Source: Cyanobacteria bacterium SZAS-4
GTDB lineage: Bacteria > Cyanobacteriota > Vampirovibrionia > Obscuribacterales > Obscuribacteraceae
Assembly: GCA_018266255.1 (NCBI GenBank)
Contig: JAFEAT010000017.1
Span: 143,694 to 207,693 of the forward strand
Direction of reading: 5' to 3'
Length of the DNA: 64,000 nt
Shown here piece by piece: positions 1-7,573 of the stretch. How positions within the stretch are numbered: position 1 is the first letter of the stretch; every line of letters begins with the position of its first letter. The notes below the pieces were generated by a model. That model had not been told where the DNA came from, made no database searches, and was given only the letters and a program-made list of their open reading frames with translations. The position numbers and the translations under genes were made by a program.

Positions 1-25
1 TGCATAGATTATCCTCGGATAAATG

Positions 26-56
26 TTGACTCAGGCGCACCCATTTAGGGCATAAT
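26..56 (+). promoter_or_regulatory. Candidate promoter of the response regulator gene
   Basis: TTGACT at 26-31 and CATAAT at 51-56 resemble sigma-70 -35 and -10 boxes, with a long 19-base spacer. Transcription from this -10 would begin at about position 63, which is the ATG of the next gene, so the mRNA could be leaderless. No good Shine-Dalgarno sequence precedes the ATG. The prediction is by eye and the spacer is longer than ideal. Confidence 0.35.
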
Positions 57-62
57 CTGTAC

Positions 63-746
63 ATGGCAAAAATTCTCGTCGTTGAAGATGACAAAGAACT
101 AGTCGAAGTTTTGCAAGATTGGCTCGTCGGTGAGCACCACATCGTGGATGTTGTTCATGATGGAAAAGAAGGTGCCGAGCGACTGCGCATGTATGACTAC
201 GATGTCGCGATTCTCGATTGGGAGTTGCCAGGTATGCACGGACCAAGCATCGTCAAAGAGTATCGAGATGGTGGTGGCACTATCCCCCTATTGATGTTGA
301 CAGGCAAAACCAACTACACCGATAAAGAGCAAGGGCTTGATTCTGGTGCTGATGATTATCTGACGAAACCGTTTCACCCGCGCGAACTGTCGGCTCGGTT
401 GCGAGCACTGCTGAGACGCTCCGGCGCGAACCGCACTGCCACGGTTTTGACCGCAGGCGACCTCAGCCTCGATCCACAGGCTTTCAAAGTAACAAAGGGC
501 GATAACGAAATTCCCTTTCTACCTCGAGAATTTGCCCTTCTGGAATTCTTCATGCGACACCCCAACGAAGTCTTCGGACCCGAGGCAATACTCAACCATG
601 TCTGGTCCTCTGAATCTGACGCGTCACCAGATACAGTGCGTGTTCATATCACCAGACTGCGCAGTAAGATAGACACGCCTGGAGAAAAATCGCTGATCCA
701 TACGATTCATCGTGTCGGTTATCGATTTGAGCCGCCAGCTAAATAG
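63..746 (+). CDS. OmpR/PhoB-family response regulator
   Basis: DNA-binding response regulator of 227 residues, the usual length for the family. The receiver domain (about 3-115) shows the acidic pair in VVEDD, the phospho-acceptor Asp in AILDWELPG and the conserved Lys in LTKPF. A C-terminal winged-helix domain (about 130-225) carries the typical DTVRVHITRLRSKID recognition helix and ends in VGYRFEPP. It would bind DNA as a phosphorylation-dependent transcription regulator. No histidine kinase follows it; the next gene is convergent, so its partner lies upstream of the window or elsewhere. The ATG start matches the family start MAKILVVEDD, but no clear ribosome binding site precedes it. Confidence 0.93.
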   Translation: MAKILVVEDDKELVEVLQDWLVGEHHIVDVVHDGKEGAERLRMYDYDVAILDWELPGMHGPSIVKEYRDGGGTIPLLMLTGKTNYTDKEQGLDSGADDYLTKPFHPRELSARLRALLRRSGANRTATVLTAGDLSLDPQAFKVTKGDNEIPFLPREFALLEFFMRHPNEVFGPEAILNHVWSSESDASPDTVRVHITRLRSKIDTPGEKSLIHTIHRVGYRFEPPAK

Positions 747-765
747 TAGCTGGGTCTACTGTCAC

Positions 766-1704
766 TTAGCGCCAATCATCAATTGCGAAAACGTCTGGAC
801 GGCAGAAGCCTTGTTCGTTTGGCTTGTGCATGTATACACCAAGGTAATCAGTTTTGAATCCAGCCGACAGCATGCAGTCGAAGCCGGCATCGCGGGCGGT
901 GCTTATACCAGCTGCGATTTTGCCGACACCGGCTGCGCGTGCAGTGGATTCGCATGCCATCAATAGACTGTTGAACAGCACATTGCTGTTTGCGCACATG
1001 CGTGCTGCCGCAAACTTTATGTACATCGAACCACTCTTCGCTTCAGAACCTTCGCCGTAATGGCAGATGGCGAAACCGTCTAATGCGTCCGAGCCGATGA
1101 AAATCGTGTCGCCCATTTCAAGCTCTTCTACTGCACAAATTTCTTTCTGTAGATCCAAGCCCGGATAAATGTCGTTTGTCAGTTCGCGAGCTGAATCACG
1201 AAAGTCTGACTGCTCCACATCTTTAAAGCCAGAATATCTCCAAACGCGAACTTCTTTCGAAGGAGCGCTATCCAAATTTTTTGACATGATAGCTGTGAGA
1301 AAGCGCGGCATGAAGCCAAACTTTCGATACAGGTGAATGTGCTGAGCGCTTTCAGGAAAAGTGAAAAGTCCAGAGTGCGAGACATTGCGCTTGCGAAACA
1401 GGCTCATCACCGGCATCAACAACTGTTGTGCAACACCTTGTCCCTGATGACTTGGTGAGACAGCCAAGGGACCAAAATATCCAACGCTCCCCCAGGTTGT
1501 TGCAAGGTTGACGCCAACCAACTCACCATTTTCCTCGGCTCCAAATACGCCTTCGGGATCCATCAAGAAGCGCCCCAACAGACTGCCGCCTGAGAAGAAA
1601 AGATCTGGATCCGGAATGCCAAGTTTTTGGCTGAAACTTGTTTTGATTATGTGCTCTGCGGCGCCATAGTCATCTTTCGTGAGTTGTCTTACTGTCGCGG
1701 ACAC
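766..1704 (-). CDS. GNAT-family N-acetyltransferase, probably with two GNAT folds
   Basis: A 312-residue acetyltransferase. The N-terminal half (about 5-145) is a canonical GNAT domain. It has the acetyl-CoA pyrophosphate loop in SPSHQGQGVAQQLL (Q/R-x-x-G-x-G/A) and the following YRKFGF strand-helix. The second half (about 150-312) looks like a degenerate second GNAT fold and ends in FAIDDWR, as in other tandem GNAT proteins. The start is GTG, preceded by GGAG seven bases upstream. It lies 27 bases downstream of the ATP-grasp gene on the same strand and is probably co-transcribed with it. The acetylated substrate cannot be read from the sequence. Confidence 0.85.
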   Translation of the reverse strand: MSATVRQLTKDDYGAAEHIIKTSFSQKLGIPDPDLFFSGGSLLGRFLMDPEGVFGAEENGELVGVNLATTWGSVGYFGPLAVSPSHQGQGVAQQLLMPVMSLFRKRNVSHSGLFTFPESAQHIHLYRKFGFMPRFLTAIMSKNLDSAPSKEVRVWRYSGFKDVEQSDFRDSARELTNDIYPGLDLQKEICAVEELEMGDTIFIGSDALDGFAICHYGEGSEAKSGSMYIKFAAARMCANSNVLFNSLLMACESTARAAGVGKIAAGISTARDAGFDCMLSAGFKTDYLGVYMHKPNEQGFCRPDVFAIDDWR

Positions 1705-1731
1705 GAGGGTTCTCCGGCATATGCAGCAAGA

Positions 1732-2613
1732 TTATTGCACACGCGCACTCGGCTCGACGGTTGCCAACTGGCAAAGTGTGTCTGCAAATTTTGAGACTGC
1801 TTGAGGAAACATGTTGAGATAGAGCGACGGTTCAACTAATTCCAGCTCCATGAGCAGATCTCGACCACTGGCGTCCCGAATCAGGTCGACTCTTGCAAAT
1901 GCTACGGGCTTCTTCACTTCCGCCAGTACTTGACGCGCTAACTGCAATTCAGCTTCGTCTGCATGTTCGAGCGTTTCGCCTGCTTCACCCGCCTGGGCAA
2001 GGGGTTGGAAAGCGGATTTCCTGATCGTGTGCGAATATTCGCCACCTAAGAAAACGAGAGCACGTTCGCCACGCTCGTGCACGGTATCGATGAACGGCTG
2101 CAATAGGACGTCTGACGTCTCCAGCATTCCGTCTAAATGAGCTTGAATATCTGTTTGACTGCGTTCAATTTTGCGTACACCAAATGTGCTCAAACCAACA
2201 ACGGGTTTTAAGATTCCTTTCGTCCAGCCATGCTGATCTAACACCGCATCTACGTGAACGGGCTTCGATCGCTCGAACAAAACGGTAGGCACGATTGGTA
2301 TCGATGCTTTTTCTAAGTCAAGTAAGTAGCGCTTATTACTGTTCCAGCGCACCAATTCGCAATCGTTCCACAGTGTGGTTTGGCTTGACACCTTTGTCAG
2401 CCACGCGAGAAATTCCTCGTAGTGCAGGTGATAATCCCATGTCGATCTCAAGACGCAGATGCCTGCGTTAGCCCAATCGATCGTCTGGTCCCGCCAGTCG
2501 GCTATTGCACAGCGAAACCCTCGACGCTCCAACTCTTCGGCGACAAATCGATCATCTGCGTCTAGTATCGGAAGGTCGCAGTAAGTTACAAAGGTAAACA
2601 AGTTGTTCGACAA
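1732..2613 (-). CDS. ATP-grasp domain ligase (RimK/DcsG-like)
   Basis: A 293-residue ATP-grasp protein. The N-terminal pre-ATP-grasp part holds a RSTWDYH motif, as seen in the group that includes the D-cycloserine enzyme DcsG. An ATP-binding Lys lies in GILKPVVGLSTFGV. The C-terminal Mg-binding acidic residues lie in ARVDLIRD and LLMELELVEPSLYL. ATP-grasp ligases join a carboxylate to an amine, thiol or similar nucleophile through an acyl-phosphate. The substrate here is unknown. The start is TTG, with GGAT eight bases before it. It sits between a TPR-like gene (38 bases upstream) and the GNAT gene (27 bases downstream), which suggests a small modification operon. Glutathione-synthetase-like activity is an alternative. 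Confidence 0.82.
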   Translation of the reverse strand: MSNNLFTFVTYCDLPILDADDRFVAEELERRGFRCAIADWRDQTIDWANAGICVLRSTWDYHLHYEEFLAWLTKVSSQTTLWNDCELVRWNSNKRYLLDLEKASIPIVPTVLFERSKPVHVDAVLDQHGWTKGILKPVVGLSTFGVRKIERSQTDIQAHLDGMLETSDVLLQPFIDTVHERGERALVFLGGEYSHTIRKSAFQPLAQAGEAGETLEHADEAELQLARQVLAEVKKPVAFARVDLIRDASGRDLLMELELVEPSLYLNMFPQAVSKFADTLCQLATVEPSARVQ

Positions 2614-2651
2614 TGGATTTCATCCGAAAAGCTTGCGTATCATCGCATAGC

Positions 2652-2975
2652 CTACCAGTCTTCACCAGGTATCATGTTATTGAACATCGCCATCGCCCGT
2701 GCGTAGGCTGTGTCCGATTCCATGTTGCGGTTCTGTTTGCGGTACAAATTACTCAGGCACAGGAGCGCATTGATCACCACCTCCGGGCTCATGCGTTGTT
2801 CTGCGTAATCTAATGCTAACTTATAAAGAGATTCAGCAGTTTCTAGGTGATTAGCTGAAGATGCGAACTCCGCGCTCGAAATAATTTGCATCCATGAGTC
2901 CAAATCATGCAGATCATTTGCATCTAGCAATTTCTCCAGATACTGCTGCACATCTTGTTCGTCTTTTCCGAGCAT
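2652..2975 (-). CDS. Small TPR-like helical protein
   Basis: A 107-residue all-helical protein. Residues 35-100 resemble about one and a half TPR units: an AESLYKLALDYAE helix, then VVINALLCLSNLYRKQN and a further helix with a YARAMAMF core. There is no signal peptide or membrane segment, so it should be a cytoplasmic adaptor. The ATG is preceded by GGGAG at eight bases, a good ribosome binding site. It is the second gene of the minus-strand run that leads to the ATP-grasp and GNAT genes. No specific partner is visible. Confidence 0.72.
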   Translation of the reverse strand: MLGKDEQDVQQYLEKLLDANDLHDLDSWMQIISSAEFASSANHLETAESLYKLALDYAEQRMSPEVVINALLCLSNLYRKQNRNMESDTAYARAMAMFNNMIPGEDW

Positions 2976-3070
2976 TGCGAAACTCCCATTCCTGGCCTAC
3001 TATCATGACGGAATGGAAGGGACTAAGTTGCCGAAGATAAATCGCCAGCTGCGTGGTTGAGAAAACAGTG

Positions 3071-3292
3071 TCAGGCAGCATTTTTCTGAAAAGAATGATC
3101 GATCGCGTTTTTGAGCAAGCTTAAGGCGTGTAGATTGGGCCATATGACGGCCTTCATCTCTTCGAGATCGTACTGTCCAATGAGTCCACGATCGTAATGT
3201 CGGCACACTTCTTCCCAGAGCGCGAACAGCTCTCTTGGTTGTTTTCTGCTGCGGGCATCTCGCTGATATTCAATCAAATCGAACGTTTTCAT
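3071..3292 (-). CDS. Hypothetical 73-residue protein
   Basis: A short soluble protein beginning MKTFDLIEYQRDAR and ending NAIDHSFQKNAA, probably helical. The ATG has an excellent ribosome binding site (GGAGGG six bases upstream), which is the main reason to accept it over antisense open frames at the same place. It is the first gene of the possible operon with the TPR-like, ATP-grasp and GNAT genes, separated from the next gene by 95 bases. I do not recognise the family. Confidence 0.6.
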   Translation of the reverse strand: MKTFDLIEYQRDARSRKQPRELFALWEEVCRHYDRGLIGQYDLEEMKAVIWPNLHALSLLKNAIDHSFQKNAA

Positions 3293-3468
3293 CGGTATCC
3301 CTCCACGACAAAGTCGCTACATTCACTTCCGCAAACACTGACGCAATTCCAAGTTGCTCGGTTCCAATCTCTTGATAACCAATGGCAGGGCTTACAGGTG
3401 GGCGAAGACGAATCTGGGGAACAGTAGCAGTGTGCGGACGTCTTCAGATCCATAGAAAGTGAGTTGAT

Positions 3469-3792
3469 ATGGAATCTAAGTTACTAGAGCGTAAGTCTTC
3501 GACAGCAAGAAGTGAGCAGAGAGCCTCAATCAGTGATGATCGACAGAGAGTCAGCCAGGCAAAGTCCGATTTAGAAAGTTTAGAAAGGTCGTATAGAAGT
3601 TCGAGTAGAACCCTGCAGTCGATGGTGTTTGGTCTGATTGCAGCAGTAATGGTTTTGATGGCATACAGCCTCTTTGGGGGTCGAGTGGACCGTGAGATGT
3701 TCACCACCGATGTCACCCCAGTGCATATCGAGTTGAACCCTATTTCCAATCGAAAACAAACTGCTCAAAATCCCCAAAACATGCAGATGTAG
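3469..3792 (+). CDS. Small single-pass membrane protein
   Basis: A 107-residue protein. A charged, Arg/Ser-rich N-terminal stretch with coiled-coil character (about 1-45) precedes one hydrophobic segment (about 51-68, LQSMVFGLIAAVMVLMAYSLF). A polar tail of about 35 residues follows. The positive charge before the segment suggests an N-in, C-out topology. The ATG follows a weak AGTGAG-like ribosome binding site. It stands between the divergent small gene and the exonuclease gene. No family is recognised, and the frame could be non-coding, but the membrane segment and charge pattern favour a real gene. Confidence 0.55.
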   Translation: MESKLLERKSSTARSEQRASISDDRQRVSQAKSDLESLERSYRSSSRTLQSMVFGLIAAVMVLMAYSLFGGRVDREMFTTDVTPVHIELNPISNRKQTAQNPQNMQM

Positions 3793-3867
3793 TAAGGTTT
3801 AACCTCGTGCGTGATAATATTGTCCCTTGGTTAGCTGAGCTTTTATGGTTCGCCCAAGGGACTGGTT

Positions 3868-4758
3868 GTGGAAGTTCATCTTGTTGATGGAACTTATGAA
3901 TTGTTTCGGCACTACTTTGCAGTGCCGCAGTCCTCTGATGCCGATGGACAGGAGATCGCCGCCGTTCGAGGCGTGCTCAGCTCGATGCTTTCAATGCTGA
4001 GCAAAGGCGCCACACATGTCGCCGTTGCCACCGACCATGTGATCGAATCTTTCCGCAACGATCTCTATGAATTTTACAAAACCGGTGATGGAATAGCACC
4101 AGATTTGATATCGCAATTCCCTATTCTGGAGGATGCGCTCGAGGCAATGGGTGTAGTTGTTTGGCGCATGGTCGAATTCGAGGCGGATGACGCGCTTGCA
4201 GCAGGTGCTGCAAAAGCCGCAGCCAACCCCAATGTTGACCGCGTCGTTATTTGTACTCCAGACAAAGATTTAGGGCAGTGTGTTGTCGGTGACAGAGTTG
4301 TTCAGCTTGATAGACGGCGTGAAATTACTCGCAACGAAGCGGGAATAATCGAAAAATTTGGAGTCAGACCGACCTCGATTCCTGATTATCTGGGTCTGGT
4401 TGGTGATACCGCTGATGGTTTTCCTGGCATTACCGGATGGGGCGCGAAAGCAGCATCATCAGTACTTATGATTTACGAACACTATGAGAATATTCCTAAA
4501 GATCCCGACAGTTGGGATCCTTCCATTCGCAACAGTAAAAAGCTGGCAAAGATACTGTTCGATTCCTGGGATGATGCAGTGCTCTTTCGTACACTTGCCA
4601 CTCTACGTCTGGACATCGATCTTTTTAGCGATATAGAGGAGTTGCGTTGGAAAGGTCCAAGACCTGGATTCGACAAACTCTGTACTCAGATGAGGTCGAT
4701 GGATCTCCATAAGCGCGCCACGGCGCTGGCTGAGAAGCTTCAAGTGGCTTCCAACTGA
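3868..4758 (+). CDS. Stand-alone 5'-3' exonuclease (PolA N-domain / FEN superfamily)
   Basis: A 296-residue protein matching the 5'-3' exonuclease domain of bacterial DNA polymerase I, without a polymerase domain. It shows the N-terminal LVDGTYELFRHYFA motif and the FRNDLYEFYKTGD segment. The metal-binding acidic cluster is FEADDALA, followed by VVICTPDKDLGQ. The helix-three-turn-helix is in GDTADGFPGITGWGAKAA. Such enzymes remove 5' flaps or RNA primers. The start is GTG at 3868, where the conserved VHLVDGTYELF begins at once. The catalytic acidic residues appear intact, so it is probably active. Whether the genome also has a full-length PolA cannot be seen here. Confidence 0.9.
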   Translation: MEVHLVDGTYELFRHYFAVPQSSDADGQEIAAVRGVLSSMLSMLSKGATHVAVATDHVIESFRNDLYEFYKTGDGIAPDLISQFPILEDALEAMGVVVWRMVEFEADDALAAGAAKAAANPNVDRVVICTPDKDLGQCVVGDRVVQLDRRREITRNEAGIIEKFGVRPTSIPDYLGLVGDTADGFPGITGWGAKAASSVLMIYEHYENIPKDPDSWDPSIRNSKKLAKILFDSWDDAVLFRTLATLRLDIDLFSDIEELRWKGPRPGFDKLCTQMRSMDLHKRATALAEKLQVASN

Positions 4759-4827
4759 TCAGATGCTTGTTCATTGGCGTAGAATCTAATATTATTGCTT
4801 GTTTATTATGGTGTAGGAATTTACAAC

Positions 4828-6027
4828 GTGAATCCCGGTACTAAAACTTGGTTGGTTGGTGTAGCTCTGGGCATCGTTCTGTTGCCTATTGTTGTAGCGT
4901 CGGCCCAAGAGAATACAAATACATCGTGGAAAGCTGATTTAGAAAACGCCGAGAAATTTTTCCTTCAAGGCGACAAAGAGCAAAGTGAGAAGTTCTATCT
5001 GCAGGCTCTTAACGAAGTTCCGGATGATACCGCACGTGCTACCGTCATAAATCAGAAAGGGGTTGCGCAAAATATGCAACATCAATTTCTGGATGCTCAG
5101 AAAAGCTTCTCAGATGCTCTGGAGCTGAGGAAAAAAGCGCTTGGAGAGAACGATGCGGTCACACTTCAAACGATGTCTAATCTGGCCCTTGCAACTTATA
5201 AAAGTGGTGACGAGGTAGCAGCGGAAAAACTGTACCTTGAATGTATTGAAAGAAAACGAAGGATCGCTCCTAAGTCAGAGTCGCTAGCCAAGTCACTGAC
5301 CAATCTGGCTAATCTGTACACCGACGAACGCAACTGTGCTGAAGCGAAAAAACTTTATTTAGAAGCTGCGGAAATTGACACGGCTCTATTTGGCACCAAC
5401 AATGCTCAGGTTGCTGTTGACCTGTACAACGTCGGTGTCATGTCGCAGAAGTGCCAGGAGCCGAAAGAAGCACTCGATTATTTAGACAAGGCGAATACGA
5501 TTTTTTCTTCCCTTGGTGATAAGTATGGGCAGGTCAAAGCCTTGCATTACAGTGGTATCAGTCATGGTGACCTGAAAAATTACGACAAAGCATCAGAATT
5601 CTCCTTAAAAGCTCTTGCCCTACATCAAGAACTGAAAGGAAAAGATCATCCAGATACTATCGTTCATATACTCTCTGCCGGCGACGCACTGGCCGCTGCA
5701 GGGAAAAACGACGACGCCGAAAAGTTGTACCAGCAGGCATTGCGGGCTGCGAGGCTGGATGCAAATCCAAGCGGCGCAAGGTTGACAGAGTGTAATCTAG
5801 CTCTCGCTCAGCTGTACAAGAAAGAAAACAAAACTGACGACGCCGAGCAGTGCTTTAAGAAAGCTCTGATCCACTATGAAAATCTGAGTAAGAAAGAGAA
5901 ACGTGATCTCTATGAACTTCCGCTTGCTTATTCGCAATTGCTCAAGGAGCTCAAGCAAACTGAAGAAAGCGAACACGTGAATCACAAATATTTGCACGTC
6001 TATGCGCCAGACAAGGCAGGTAGATAA
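4828..6027 (+). CDS. Exported TPR-repeat protein (kinesin-light-chain type)
   Basis: About 399 residues. I take the GTG at 4828 as start because it places a signal peptide (NPGTKTWLVGVALGIVLLP..ASAQ) at the very N-terminus and has GTAGGA before it; an upstream TTG frame extension exists. The mature part is a chain of about eight tetratricopeptide repeats of the longer kinesin-light-chain type, with repeated LxNLAxLY and AEKLYLEALE-like helices. It probably acts outside the cytoplasm as a protein-protein scaffold. A small gene follows five bases after the stop and is probably co-transcribed. Confidence 0.86.
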   Translation: MNPGTKTWLVGVALGIVLLPIVVASAQENTNTSWKADLENAEKFFLQGDKEQSEKFYLQALNEVPDDTARATVINQKGVAQNMQHQFLDAQKSFSDALELRKKALGENDAVTLQTMSNLALATYKSGDEVAAEKLYLECIERKRRIAPKSESLAKSLTNLANLYTDERNCAEAKKLYLEAAEIDTALFGTNNAQVAVDLYNVGVMSQKCQEPKEALDYLDKANTIFSSLGDKYGQVKALHYSGISHGDLKNYDKASEFSLKALALHQELKGKDHPDTIVHILSAGDALAAAGKNDDAEKLYQQALRAARLDANPSGARLTECNLALAQLYKKENKTDDAEQCFKKALIHYENLSKKEKRDLYELPLAYSQLLKELKQTEESEHVNHKYLHVYAPDKAGR

Positions 6028-6031
6028 CCTA

Positions 6032-6697
6032 ATGCTTCTGGACGCTGAGATCAAGGACGACAACTACAACGAGATGCCACGGCAGCAGCTGCAGGCGCAG
6101 TATGCTCATCCGACTAATACATATTTGCGGGCCGACGCATCCACTGGCAAACACTACATTGATTTGAACGCAGCGGCGAAAAACTATACGGGTGCCTGGC
6201 TTTTCGGCTCGGAAAATGTGCAGTGTTTCGTGGGGAATCTAAAAGCTCAGTGGCAACAGTGGTGCCCCATTCCAGCTGGTATCGCTGACGGTGTGTTAAT
6301 GCGCGGCAATGTGATTTATCAAAATCCTGATAAATCCTATCGAACGTCGAGCGATCAATATGAAGGCGTGATCCGCACGGTGCACGGTGAGCGAGTATTC
6401 GAGGGCGAAACCCAACATACGTTTGTCGGTAGCACAGTGCCGAATGGATCGATGACAGTTGTCGCGAAACTGTACATTCCCCTGACCCAGAGGTTGGCTT
6501 ATAACCCGATGATCGTTTTGCCGTCACGACAAAATGCTGATTACGCCAACAACACTAGTTCTTACCAGAGACCGGTGATGGCATCGACTTATTCTAATTA
6601 TCAAAGATACAACCAACCTGCCTACCAGCCACAGTACCAGCAACAGCAACCATACACTGCTACGTACGCCAGCCAGGAACAAGACGGCGGATTTTAG
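6032..6697 (+). CDS. Hypothetical protein with Gln/Tyr-rich tail
   Basis: About 221 residues from the ATG at 6032, five bases after the preceding stop; a frame-internal ATG at 6002 would overlap the upstream gene. The central part (about 30-170) is beta-rich and globular with several Trp and Cys residues. The last 50 residues are a low-complexity Tyr/Gln/Pro tail with PQYQQQQP-like runs. No signal peptide is evident. It probably forms an operon with the exported TPR gene. I do not recognise the family. Confidence 0.68.
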   Translation: MLLDAEIKDDNYNEMPRQQLQAQYAHPTNTYLRADASTGKHYIDLNAAAKNYTGAWLFGSENVQCFVGNLKAQWQQWCPIPAGIADGVLMRGNVIYQNPDKSYRTSSDQYEGVIRTVHGERVFEGETQHTFVGSTVPNGSMTVVAKLYIPLTQRLAYNPMIVLPSRQNADYANNTSSYQRPVMASTYSNYQRYNQPAYQPQYQQQQPYTATYASQEQDGGF

Positions 6698-6723
6698 AAT
6701 TGTCCACTAAGTGGCAGCATGAC

Positions 6724-6791
6724 ACGAATAATCGACATGCACGCACGCCCGAAACGAATAGTCGACTGACTGAAACAGATAGTCGACATGT
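6724..6791 (+). repeat. Three imperfect ACGAATAGTCGACATG repeats
   Basis: Three related 16-17-base units lie between the ends of two convergent genes, at 6724-6740, 6754-6770 and 6775-6791. The core is AATAGTCGAC; the first copy has AATAATCGAC. Two copies contain the palindrome GTCGAC. They could be a protein binding cluster, or debris of a repeat element. No terminator-like hairpin with a T-run is obvious here. Confidence 0.5.
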
Positions 6792-6793
6792 GT

Positions 6794-7228
6794 CTAATCG
6801 AATTTGAATGATATCGCCACGGTCTCGCCGAAGTCGCCTGGAATGGTGGTGACACGGAAGTTCAAATCAGAGCCGCCAACTTTCAACACAGCCTTTTTGT
6901 CTTGTGGCTTGGACGTTTCGTTAATGTTCAATCCAGCGATCACTTTGTAGCAGAAGACCAGCTCGAGATGCACTGGTTTGGGCAATTTCGACTCGAGAAG
7001 CAGTTCGCGGTTTTTGAGGTAGCGCAGAATTGTGTGCTCCTCATCAGGCTCAACGTGCATGTCTGAGCACCGAATGTCGATCGCCTTGGCGATCAATTCA
7101 TTTGCAAGCAACATCAATGAAGCATCTTGGCCGGTGACAAAACTCTCTTCATCAGCGATTGGCTGGTTAGAAACTGCTTCTACATTGCTTAAAGGTGTCT
7201 CTGCAGTTGTCATCGGCTCGATCTCCAT
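6794..7228 (-). CDS. Truncated type II/IV secretion ATPase-like domain protein
   Basis: A 144-residue protein. Residues about 35-143 match the N2 domain of GspE/PilB ATPases: AIDIRCSDMHVEP, then a LRY segment, FCYKVIAGLNINETSKPQDKK and FRVTTIPGDFGETVAISF. The normal family continues with a Walker A ATPase core of some 250 residues, but here the protein stops after the N2 domain. It therefore lacks catalytic capacity. It may be a remnant of a broken pilB-like gene, or a free regulatory domain. The ATG at 7228 has AGGA close upstream; an internal ATG at 7213 has GGAG nine bases before it and is an alternative. Confidence 0.75.
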   Translation of the reverse strand: MEIEPMTTAETPLSNVEAVSNQPIADEESFVTGQDASLMLLANELIAKAIDIRCSDMHVEPDEEHTILRYLKNRELLLESKLPKPVHLELVFCYKVIAGLNINETSKPQDKKAVLKVGGSDLNFRVTTIPGDFGETVAISFKFD

Positions 7229-7500
7229 TGGTCCTGTTTCTATTCTAGATTTTGTTGGTTATTTCGACAATTCTGGCGGGTGTTTCAAAATGACGTGGAT
7301 CCGGCCGAGGTCAGCGGCGGCCACCCGGAGAAGCTCTTCAATAACGAAGAACTACCTTCTTTTATACTGTGCCCGAATTTTTTTAGCTGGTCACTACACT
7401 AACGGGTGATTTACACCAAGATTACTAGCTATTTTGGACCAAAATGTATCCAGATCGAATTCAAGCCAGCGGGCGGGCGTTACGGCGATTCTTAAATCGA
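7229..7500. other. Intergenic region without a recognised gene
   Basis: About 270 bases upstream of the truncated secretion-ATPase gene and downstream of the sigma factor gene. Only short open frames that are antisense shadows occur. It probably holds the promoter of the gene at 6794-7228, but I cannot point to a convincing one. No tRNA or obvious structured RNA is visible. Confidence 0.4.
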
Positions 7501-7540
7501 AAACCGGGGTTCGAACGTCTCCAACCCCGGTTTGATTTTT
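7501..7540 (-). terminator. Intrinsic terminator of the sigma factor gene
   Basis: A perfect 11-base-pair stem (7501-7511 with 7523-7533, GC-rich core CCGGGG) encloses an 11-base loop. On the minus strand the stem is followed by TTTTCGATTT; on the plus strand by GATTTTT, so it may work in both directions. It lies about 35 bases after the stop of the sigma factor gene. Confidence 0.75.
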
Positions 7541-7573
7541 AGTCCGGCACTAAACTTGTGCGGCAAGTGGACC

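Noticed and set aside
3197..3427. Plus-strand open frame of 76 codons
   Set aside because: It is antisense to the small gene at 3071-3292, which has a far better ribosome binding site, and its composition is not protein-like.
7032..7409. Plus-strand open frame of 125 codons
   Set aside because: It lies mostly antisense to the truncated secretion-ATPase gene, has a Ser-rich shadow composition and no ribosome binding site.
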